Assembly (NCBI GenBank): GCA_001898935.1
Contig: MKVT01000020.1
Coordinates: 62,001-126,000, forward strand
From: Paludibacter sp. 47-17
Lineage (GTDB): Bacteria > Bacteroidota > Bacteroidia > Bacteroidales > Paludibacteraceae
Direction: 5' to 3'
DNA: 64,000 nt
Part shown: piece by piece, positions 51,664 through 59,357 of the stretch
Numbering within the stretch: the first letter of the stretch is position 1
How the letters are laid out: the number at the start of each line of letters is the position of its first letter
Program-made: the position numbers and the translations under genes
Notes under the pieces: generated by a model
Databases searched by the model: none
What the model saw: only the letters and a program-made list of their open reading frames with translations
What the model was told of the DNA's origin: nothing

Positions 51664-51843
51664 ATGAACAGCCCGATTATTTTAAAAAGCAATTATAGTG
51701 CTCCGGTTGTCGAGCGTATTGTAATTGATGCTGATATAGCGTTATCGCTGAATTCTCTTCCCCCCGAAGGACCGGGAGAAGGTGATGAATTCCCGTTTTT
51801 TTCGTCCAATTTCCCTCCTGGGAATGAGCCGAATTCGTTATGA
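51664..51843 (+). CDS. 59-residue small protein inside the PUL
   Basis: Found by reading the gap between two large PUL genes; an ATG, 59 sense codons and TGA, on the operon strand. The peptide begins MNSPIILKSNYSAPVVERIV, has an acidic/hydrophobic middle (IDADIALSL) and ends with a Pro/Gly/Glu/Phe-rich tail (NSLPPEGPGEGDEF, then PFFSSNFPPGNEP). It has no signal peptide or membrane helix, so it would be cytoplasmic. I recall similar short Bacteroidetes peptides with a YxAP...I.ID...L.S.PP-GP pattern near secreted proteins, but cannot verify this here. The start is 23 bases after the preceding stop and the next gene begins 41 bases later. Function is unknown. Confidence 0.6.
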   Translation: MNSPIILKSNYSAPVVERIVIDADIALSLNSLPPEGPGEGDEFPFFSSNFPPGNEPNSL

Positions 51844-51884
51844 GTGAATGGTCTTAATTGTTAAAAATCACAGATTAAATCGTT

Positions 51885-53720
51885 ATGCAACAATATTGTT
51901 GGTTCGTTCTGTTACTGCTATTTACCTTTGTAGGTGACATGCGTGCAACCGAATGGGAACTGTTGGCTCATTTTGAAAATGGTCGACATGTAGTAGTTGA
52001 GCGCTTTGATTTCAATACAATTCATCAACTGTCATCCGCAAAAAAACTAAATGGAATTGAGGTCCACTCTCAAATAGCCAAAAAAGATGGTTATTGGTAC
52101 TATAAGTTTGAACTGAGGCCTGAATCTGCCCCGGCAGTGGGGTGTTATTTAAGTCTTTCAAAAAAGTATACGGACAATCAAATTCCCTATGGTTTCGATG
52201 GTCCTGTGGGTAAATCAACCCTATTCCGCCAGAGTCCGCACGAACCTGCCGATCACGAGATGACAGGGTTGATTATGCAACCCATACCCATGGTTGCCCT
52301 TAAATCGGGCGATAGATTTGAAATTGCCATCAGCAACAGTCCCGTGTTTTATAAAAATTACACCACTCAGAGTTTTGATTTCAAGGAAAAGAGCGTTGCA
52401 TTGAATTCGGGCGATCAGGGTTTCCTCTTTTCGGAGAATGGACAATTTGTTTTTGTCGATTCACTGAAAAGAAGGAGGAACAAGAAGTACATTGTAGAGC
52501 CCTTTTATCATACTGCAACCCGGGAAAATCCACATGTGCTGGATGGGCTGTTTCTAAGTTCCGGCCGCCTCGAGGACTCCCAGTTACGCCAGTTCGTCAA
52601 TCAAGCGGTTAGCAAGCACTGGTCGGATGGGAAAGTGTTGGATACATTTGGGGCATCGGTTTTCAGTACATCCTATATGAATTTACGTGTCAACGAAACA
52701 GGCCGGAGTAAATTCTGGGTAATTCCGGCCATCGATTATGCCAATAAACAATATACCCGTGATGCTTTTTGGATCTCAATGGTTTTACCCGATAGTTTTG
52801 CATTGTCGTGCTACGAGAATGAAGCGTTCAATGATACTCGTTTTACCGGAGCCGAACGACAGCTTTTTACACTGGTTTGGGCCTACAGGAATTATCTCAA
52901 GGGATTCGCTGTGGATACTACCCGTATACGAAGAATACTGACGATAGTGGAAAAAAGAGCACCGCAGGGATATTACTCCGGTTTTGGCCCCACTATAAAA
53001 GCCGGTTGTTGGCAAGGTTGGGCCGACAATCTGGCCTTTGACGAAGATGATGCCATCACGAACAACCAGGGCTTATATGTTGTAGCCCTCAAAAGTGCCG
53101 AGCGTATGGGGGTAAAGCCTTCTGTTTCAATCGATCGGGCCCTGGAGGGTTACCGGGCCCTGTTTCGACCCGAACTAAAAGGTTTTTCAATGAGCAAAAA
53201 TAAGCATTCGGCTTTATGTGTTGATGCGTTAATGGGTAACTTGCTTGCTAAAGTATATTTGGGCGAAAAGCTTATTTCCGATGAAATGGTGTTGATGCAT
53301 TACGCAACAATGAAAAAGTATGCGAAAACCAGTGTGGGATTTAAAACCTATTGTAATCCCGACGGTACGTATCTGACCCCCGGACAGTACAATACCCAAC
53401 AGTTTACAGCTGCGGTCGACACCATTCGTGAGGGGAGTTATCAGTTCGGAGGATCGTGGTATTTGTACGATATGCACATGCTTATTGATGCCTATCTTGC
53501 AGGAGCCAAAGATGCTGAGGATTTGATGATATGGAGAACCAATCTCGAATTTGCAAAAGGAAATACCACCCACGAATATATCGATACCAAAACTGAAATA
53601 CCGCACAAACCAAATATGGGCTGGAACGCAGGTATATATGGTATTTGGCAGGAGCTGATTCGTCAGGGGAAAGCTACCGATCGTTTTCTTAAAGCAATTA
53701 ACCCGGCTAAAAATGATTAA
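51885..53720 (+). CDS. Exported helical-barrel-like protein, unknown glycan enzyme
   Basis: Not assigned to a family with confidence. The 611 residues have a signal peptide (1-21, ending MRA), a beta-rich N-terminal region (about 22-200) and a long helical part (about 215-600) whose repeated aromatic/helical pattern suggests an (alpha/alpha)6 or seven-hairpin toroid as in many glycosidases and lyases. Notable conserved-looking segments are CWQGWADNLAFDEDDAITNN (about 370-389), with clustered acids, and GSYQFGGSWYLYDMHMLIDAY (about 527-546, quoted in part). It overlaps the next gene by 8 bases, so the two are translationally coupled. Given the lyases here, an unsaturated-uronyl hydrolase-like role is possible but unproven. 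Confidence 0.6.
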   Translation: MQQYCWFVLLLLFTFVGDMRATEWELLAHFENGRHVVVERFDFNTIHQLSSAKKLNGIEVHSQIAKKDGYWYYKFELRPESAPAVGCYLSLSKKYTDNQIPYGFDGPVGKSTLFRQSPHEPADHEMTGLIMQPIPMVALKSGDRFEIAISNSPVFYKNYTTQSFDFKEKSVALNSGDQGFLFSENGQFVFVDSLKRRRNKKYIVEPFYHTATRENPHVLDGLFLSSGRLEDSQLRQFVNQAVSKHWSDGKVLDTFGASVFSTSYMNLRVNETGRSKFWVIPAIDYANKQYTRDAFWISMVLPDSFALSCYENEAFNDTRFTGAERQLFTLVWAYRNYLKGFAVDTTRIRRILTIVEKRAPQGYYSGFGPTIKAGCWQGWADNLAFDEDDAITNNQGLYVVALKSAERMGVKPSVSIDRALEGYRALFRPELKGFSMSKNKHSALCVDALMGNLLAKVYLGEKLISDEMVLMHYATMKKYAKTSVGFKTYCNPDGTYLTPGQYNTQQFTAAVDTIREGSYQFGGSWYLYDMHMLIDAYLAGAKDAEDLMIWRTNLEFAKGNTTHEYIDTKTEIPHKPNMGWNAGIYGIWQELIRQGKATDRFLKAINPAKND

Positions 53721-55317
53721 ACTTAAACTCATCAGCATCCTGTTTTTATTGTCATCCGGAATGTGGGCCTCCGAATGGCAATGGTCGGTACAAGTAAAGT
53801 CCCTTGTGTCGTCTGAAACCAATGATTATCCGCGGGCTTTTCTGTGGGTCCCAACTGGCTGTCGTCAGCTCAAAGCAGTGGTTGTGGGCAATCATAATAT
53901 GCTTGAAGAAGGGATTTTCGAACATTCCATCTTCCGAAAAGAGATGAGCCGGTTGAATGTGGGGATTGTCTGGATAACGCCGGGTTTGGGACCCGAGTGG
54001 GATGTCGACAAAACGTCGGGTTGGTATCAACGTATTCTCGATCAGCTGGCGGCGGTGTCGGGCTATGATGAGCTGGGTAAGGTGCCGGTTATTCCTGTAG
54101 GTCATTCGGCTTATGCTACTTTTCCGTGGAGTTTTGCTGCCTGGAATCCGGATAAAACGTTGGCCGTTATTTCTTTAAAAGGCGATGCTCCCCGGACGCC
54201 CCTTACCGGTTATGGTCGTAAAAACACCGACTGGGGACAGCGAACCATTCATGGAATCCCAGCTCTGATGGTGATGAGCGAGTATGAATGGTGGGAAGAC
54301 CGGATTACACCCGCATTGAAGTTTATAGAAAATCATCCGGAGGCATGTATTTCTTTCCTGGCAGATGTAGAACGAGGACACTTTGATGTTTCTGAATCAC
54401 TGATTCGTTATTTGTGCTTGTTTATTACGAAAGCAGTAAAGTACAGAATAACGAACAAGGATGTAGCCTTAAAATCTCTTGATCCTCGCAAAGGTTGGCT
54501 GGCGGAGCGTTGGTGGCCAGCTTGTACGACCCGTAACATTCCGGCCTCCTGGGAGTCGTATGCGGGGGATAAGTCGCAGGCTTTCTGGTATTTTGATCGT
54601 GAAATGGCAGAGGCGACCGAAACATACTACCTGCAATCCCGGGGGCGGGAGCCGGGCCGGTTCTTAGGCTTTAAAGTAAAGGGTCAGCTTGTCGACTATA
54701 AGCCGGCCAGTCATGATAACTTCCGATTGCCCTTTGTTCCGGAACCTGACGGGATAACGTTTAAAGTGCGGGCCGTACAAACCGACTCTTCGCGGAATGT
54801 AAGGATCGTTGATGGGCAAGAGCCGTTGCTGGAAAGAATTTGCGGACCTGTCAAGCAACTTGATGACACTACCTTTCAGCTTAGTTTTTACCGGATGGGG
54901 ACGAAGAACGGGAAGCGGTCGGGCGAAATATGGCTGCTGGCCTCGCTGCCGGGTACTAAGCGCCGGAAAGGGGTCGTACAACAAGCAAGGATGGTGATTC
55001 CTGTCGGCAATACACTTGGCAAACCACAGACAATTATTTTTGATAGTCTGCCCGATTGTTCAGAACAGGTTCGACGTATATCTTTAATGGCCCGTTCGGA
55101 TCACCAACTCCCGGTGTCGTTTTATGTGTTGGAAGGCCCGGCTTATATTGAAGCTAACCGGCTTCATATTACAAAAATTCCGCCCCGGACTGCTTTCCCG
55201 GTAAAAGTAACCGTGGTTGCCTGGCAGTACGGTAATGCCGCCGATAGCATCCGGTCGGCACACGAAGTCACCAGATCGTTTTATATTCATAAAGTTCAGA
55301 ATAATGCCAACAAATAA
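53713..55317 (+). CDS. Exported alpha/beta-hydrolase-fold protein, putative carbohydrate esterase
   Basis: 534-residue exported protein. A signal peptide (1-19, ending MWAS) precedes an alpha/beta-hydrolase domain (about 20-245) with the nucleophile elbow GHSAY (Ser132), a likely acid in MSEYEWWED (about 200-207) and a histidine in VERGHFDVSE (about 222). Blocks such as LKAVVVGNHNMLEE (oxyanion strand) and WITPGLGPEWD fit the fold. The C-terminal half (about 250-530) is beta-rich with no recognised domain. It may remove acetyl or other acyl groups from the glycan, but the fold alone does not prove esterase activity. It overlaps its upstream neighbour by 8 bases and its downstream one by 14, so three genes are tightly coupled. 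Confidence 0.7.
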   Translation: MIKLKLISILFLLSSGMWASEWQWSVQVKSLVSSETNDYPRAFLWVPTGCRQLKAVVVGNHNMLEEGIFEHSIFRKEMSRLNVGIVWITPGLGPEWDVDKTSGWYQRILDQLAAVSGYDELGKVPVIPVGHSAYATFPWSFAAWNPDKTLAVISLKGDAPRTPLTGYGRKNTDWGQRTIHGIPALMVMSEYEWWEDRITPALKFIENHPEACISFLADVERGHFDVSESLIRYLCLFITKAVKYRITNKDVALKSLDPRKGWLAERWWPACTTRNIPASWESYAGDKSQAFWYFDREMAEATETYYLQSRGREPGRFLGFKVKGQLVDYKPASHDNFRLPFVPEPDGITFKVRAVQTDSSRNVRIVDGQEPLLERICGPVKQLDDTTFQLSFYRMGTKNGKRSGEIWLLASLPGTKRRKGVVQQARMVIPVGNTLGKPQTIIFDSLPDCSEQVRRISLMARSDHQLPVSFYVLEGPAYIEANRLHITKIPPRTAFPVKVTVVAWQYGNAADSIRSAHEVTRSFYIHKVQNNANK

Positions 55318-57235
55318 AATCAGTATTGCCCTGCTAATCCTGATTGTGTCGGTGGCGGTAAGGGCACAATCGCATTATCCCGGTCAACACAAAGGGAAGT
55401 TTAAAATAGAGAATAAAGCCGTTTTTGAGTGTTTTGCATTTGATCTTCATGATGTCAGGTTGTTGGAGAGTCGTTTTAAAGAGAATGTTTTACGAAATAG
55501 TAAATGGGTATTGGCATTGCCGGTAAATTCATTGTTGCATAGTTTCAGAACCAATGCAGGTGTGTTTTCGGGTCATGAAGGGGGCTATACGGCCACTCCG
55601 AAACTGGGAGGGTGGGAGTCGCTCGATTGTGATCTGAGAGGCCATACGACCGGGCATTTGTTGTCGTCGCTTGCTCTGCTTTATGCGTCGACTGGAGATG
55701 AAGTGTTTAAACAAAAAGCCGATAGTCTGGTTAAGGGTTTAGCAGAAATTCAGAAGGCTTTAGGAGGCACCGGATACCTGAGTGCATTTCCCGAAGGCCT
55801 TATTGATAGAAACATAGCAGGAAAGAGTGTTTGGGCTCCATGGTATACCTTACACAAGCTCTTCGCTGGACTTATCGATCAGTATTTGTATTGTGACGAT
55901 ATGCTTGCCCTTGATGTGGTTAAGGGGATGGCCGATTGGGCGGTCGGTAAACTTTCCGGACTTGATGAGGCGACTCGACGAAGAATGATACGAAACGAGT
56001 TTGGAGGAATGAACGAAAGTTTCTATACCTTGTATGCGATTACTGCAAATCCCAACTATAAATTGATGGCTGAGTTTTTTTACCATAATGAAATGATCGA
56101 CCCTTTGCTGACCGGTAAAGAGGAGCTGGCCGGTAAACATGCTAATACCTTTATACCGAAGTTGCTGGGGGAAGCGCAGAATTATGCACTCCATGCAAAT
56201 AACGATAGTAAACTTGCAGTTGAAACGTTTTGGTACCATGTGGCACACCATCATTCCTTTTGTACCGGGAGCAACAGCAGCAAAGAAAAGTTTTTCGATG
56301 CAACGAAAATGTCACATTTTTTAACAGGGTATACCGGAGAGACTTGTAATACATACAACATGTTGAAGTTGAGCCGACACCTTTTCTGTTGGACGGCCTC
56401 GGCCGGTGTTGCCGAATTTTACGAACGAGCTCTCTATAACCATATATTGGGCCAACAGGATCCGGCGACAGCTATGGTTGCTTATTTTCTTCCTCTTGCA
56501 CCGGGTGCCCATAAAGTATACAGTACCCCGAGGAATTCTTTCTGGTGTTGTGTAGGCACCGGCTTCGAAAGTCATGCAAAATATGCTGAAGCAATTTATT
56601 ATTATAATCAGCAGGGAGTTTTTGTAAACTTATTCATACCTTCGGAATTGCGATGGAAAGCGAGAGACCTTGTTTTGCGGCAAGAGACTCAATTTCCCGA
56701 AAATGGTAAAGTGATGCTAAAAGTTCAAGATATAGGTCCGAATAATCATTTTTCTGTTTATTTGCGTTATCCTTCCTGGGCCGGTAGTATAAATGTTACC
56801 GTGAATGGAAAAGCCGTACACGTGAGTCAAAAAAGCGAGTCGTATATTATTCTCACAAAGCGTTGGAATAAAGGCGATGTAATAGCTGTAGATTTGGGCA
56901 TGGAGCTCAGATTGTGCACAACGCCAGATAATCAGAAGATCGCTTCCCTGGCTTACGGGCCTGTTGTGTTAGCGGGCGAACTGGGTACAGATGGAATGTC
57001 GGGTCATGCTCCGTATTCAAATCCTCAACTACATAACGATTATTATACGTACGACTATAATATTCCCGCCGCCTTGAAAACCGAACTGAAAATTAATCCG
57101 TTACAGTTAACCGAAAGTATTGTGAAAACCGAGGAGTCTTTAGTTTTCAGATCTACAGAAGGGTATACTTTACGGCCATTGTTTGATATTCACCGTCAGC
57201 GGTATATCGTATATTGGAATTTAATCAATCAATAA
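55304..57235 (+). CDS. GH127 beta-L-arabinofuranosidase-like protein (DUF1680)
   Basis: Periplasmic glycosidase of 643 residues, family GH127 (zinc-dependent, cysteine nucleophile; the best-known activity is beta-L-arabinofuranosidase). A signal peptide (1-22, ending VRAQ) is followed by the (alpha/alpha)6 barrel (about 40-440) with LRGHTTGHLLSS, APWYTLHKLFAG and RNEFGGMNESFY. The zinc site is intact by motif: Glu346 and Cys348 in GETCNTYN, Cys415 and Cys416 in FWCCVGTG. C-terminal beta-sandwich domains follow. The ATG at 55304 overlaps the previous gene by 14 bases and gives a normal signal peptide; the frame from 55217 does not. Related GH127 members act on other sugars, so arabinose is likely but not certain. 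Confidence 0.9.
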   Translation: MPTNKISIALLILIVSVAVRAQSHYPGQHKGKFKIENKAVFECFAFDLHDVRLLESRFKENVLRNSKWVLALPVNSLLHSFRTNAGVFSGHEGGYTATPKLGGWESLDCDLRGHTTGHLLSSLALLYASTGDEVFKQKADSLVKGLAEIQKALGGTGYLSAFPEGLIDRNIAGKSVWAPWYTLHKLFAGLIDQYLYCDDMLALDVVKGMADWAVGKLSGLDEATRRRMIRNEFGGMNESFYTLYAITANPNYKLMAEFFYHNEMIDPLLTGKEELAGKHANTFIPKLLGEAQNYALHANNDSKLAVETFWYHVAHHHSFCTGSNSSKEKFFDATKMSHFLTGYTGETCNTYNMLKLSRHLFCWTASAGVAEFYERALYNHILGQQDPATAMVAYFLPLAPGAHKVYSTPRNSFWCCVGTGFESHAKYAEAIYYYNQQGVFVNLFIPSELRWKARDLVLRQETQFPENGKVMLKVQDIGPNNHFSVYLRYPSWAGSINVTVNGKAVHVSQKSESYIILTKRWNKGDVIAVDLGMELRLCTTPDNQKIASLAYGPVVLAGELGTDGMSGHAPYSNPQLHNDYYTYDYNIPAALKTELKINPLQLTESIVKTEESLVFRSTEGYTLRPLFDIHRQRYIVYWNLINQ

Positions 57236-57243
57236 TTTTAATC

Positions 57244-59247
57244 ATGATGAACAGAGGAATGTTACGTGTGGGGTTTGTACTCCTGATGATGATAATGATG
57301 CAGACGATAGCTGCAAAAGAGGTGATTCCTGAAACAGCACATCAACTTACATCGCCGGATGGAGCCTATGTGGTCGACTTGTATCAAACGATAGATGGTC
57401 GAGGGAAAAAGCAACTTTTCTATCGGGTGATGTACAAGGGAAAGCAAACCATACTTGAGTCGGAACTGGGGGTGCTTATTGAAAATCAGTTGTTCGAATC
57501 GGCCCTGGCGGTTCCCAACGACGATTCGGAAATCTGGGGTGAGAATCTGCGATTTACCGGCGTCCGGCGTGATTCGGCGGATACAGTATGGAAGCCTGTA
57601 TACGGTGAATATGCCGCGATCCGGGATAACTACAACGAACTGACCCTTCATTTCAGTAAGGGTGAGCAGGAACGACCTTCGTACCTGACCGAAGGGTACG
57701 ATAAAAATAAAGGTTATTTTATGGATGTAGTGGTACGTGCCTACAACGAAGGCGTAGCATTTCGTTATCATTTTCCAGAGCCGAGTAACGGGCTTTTTCT
57801 GCATATAGTTGGTGAACAAACGCAATTTGCTATGCCTGAGGGTACGAAAGCCTATTATGAACGCTGGGCGCAGGGGCCATATACATTACTTCCACTCGAA
57901 GGATGGAACGGTGAAAGTGAGCGGCCGCTGACTATGGTGTTGCCCAACGGATTGTCGGTGGCACTAACCGAAGCTCAAATGACGGATTATGTGCGCATGA
58001 AGCCCGGATTGCATCCTGAAAAGAAAAATACGCTGCAGGTTATGTTATACAGCAGTGTGGATGTTATTCCTGCTTATTCCACGCCCTGGCGTGTAATAAT
58101 GGCAGCCGAGAAACCAACGGAGTTGATTGCCAATAATACGCTGATACTGAATCTGAACCCCGAAAATAAACTGAATGATGTTTCGTGGATTAAACCGGGT
58201 AAAGTGATCCGGGTTACCCGTCTTACCCAGGCCGATGCATTGAAGTATATTGATTTTGCAGCCGAACGGGGGCTCGATTATGTTCATTTTGATGCCGGCT
58301 GGTATGGCCCTGAAATGCGAATGAGCTCGTCGGCACTAAAAGTGAGTTCGTCGCGCGATCTGGATATACCGGAAGTAGTACGTTATGCGGCTCAAAAAGG
58401 AATTGGTTTGTGGGTGTATGTCAACCAGCGGGCGCTGTACCAGGAGCTCGACTCGATTCTTCCTTTATACCAAAAATGGGGAATCAAAGGGATAAAATTC
58501 GGATTCGTGCAGGTAGGTAATCAGTACTGGACCAATTGGCTGCATCAGGCAATTATCAGCTGTGCCCGGCACGAACTGATGGTGGATATACACGACGAAT
58601 ACCGGCCTACAGGTTTCAGCCGCACCTATCCTAACCTGATGACAATGGAAGGAATAAAAGGCAACGAAGAGTTTCCCGATGCGACTCATAATACCCTGTT
58701 GCCCTTTACACGCTTCGTGGCCGGTGCGGCCGATTATACCATTTGTTATTACGATAAACGCATAAAGACCACGCACGCCCATCAATTGGCCCTGTCGGTG
58801 GTTTATTACAGCCCAATTCAATACCTCTTTTGGTATGATAACCCCTCACACTATGAAGGTGAGCCTGAAGTGGATTTCTTTAAACAGCTAAAAACAGTGT
58901 GGGACGATACGAAAGTCCTGACGGGTGAGATTGGTTCGCACATTGCCATGGCGCGACGGAGTGGAGACGAATGGTTTGTGGGGGCGATTACGAACAACGA
59001 ACCGGGTGCCGTTCAGTTTAAAACTGATTTTTTAGAGGCCGAAAAACCATATCTTGCGACCTTCTATACCGATGATGATACGCAGCCGACCAAAACGAAG
59101 GTGAAGGTTACCCGGTTGATCGTAGATGCTTCATCGAATGTGAAAATGAAATTGAAAGCGAGCGGTGGATGTGCTGTTCACCTGAAGCCGGCTGAAAAAA
59201 GTGACTTGAAAACCTTTCGGAAGTATTCGTTGAAAACCGTATTGTGA
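57244..59247 (+). CDS. Glycoside hydrolase family 97 protein with atypical catalytic motif
   Basis: SusB-family enzyme (alpha-glucosidase/alpha-galactosidase type), periplasmic, 667 residues. A signal peptide (about 1-24) precedes the N-terminal beta-super-sandwich (about 25-280), the TIM barrel (about 295-560; DFAAERGLDYVHFDAGWYG) and a C-terminal beta domain. Calcium-site and barrel motifs are present: HDEYRPTG at 450-457, RTYPN, and MEGIKGNEE at 468-476. At the strand where retaining members, as I remember them, have an Asp nucleophile (VDF), this protein reads KFGF at 418-421, so it is not a standard retaining GH97. The ATG at 57244 lies 8 bases after the GH127 stop. Specificity is unknown. 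Confidence 0.88.
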   Translation: MMNRGMLRVGFVLLMMIMMQTIAAKEVIPETAHQLTSPDGAYVVDLYQTIDGRGKKQLFYRVMYKGKQTILESELGVLIENQLFESALAVPNDDSEIWGENLRFTGVRRDSADTVWKPVYGEYAAIRDNYNELTLHFSKGEQERPSYLTEGYDKNKGYFMDVVVRAYNEGVAFRYHFPEPSNGLFLHIVGEQTQFAMPEGTKAYYERWAQGPYTLLPLEGWNGESERPLTMVLPNGLSVALTEAQMTDYVRMKPGLHPEKKNTLQVMLYSSVDVIPAYSTPWRVIMAAEKPTELIANNTLILNLNPENKLNDVSWIKPGKVIRVTRLTQADALKYIDFAAERGLDYVHFDAGWYGPEMRMSSSALKVSSSRDLDIPEVVRYAAQKGIGLWVYVNQRALYQELDSILPLYQKWGIKGIKFGFVQVGNQYWTNWLHQAIISCARHELMVDIHDEYRPTGFSRTYPNLMTMEGIKGNEEFPDATHNTLLPFTRFVAGAADYTICYYDKRIKTTHAHQLALSVVYYSPIQYLFWYDNPSHYEGEPEVDFFKQLKTVWDDTKVLTGEIGSHIAMARRSGDEWFVGAITNNEPGAVQFKTDFLEAEKPYLATFYTDDDTQPTKTKVKVTRLIVDASSNVKMKLKASGGCAVHLKPAEKSDLKTFRKYSLKTVL

Positions 59248-59357
59248 AACTTGAAATGAATAGAGACAGGAAACGAGCACGACAAATAGAGACCGATACA
59301 CAGGGAGAGGTTGATGTGCAGGTTCCGTCCGATATTAAAAAAATAAATTATAAACAG

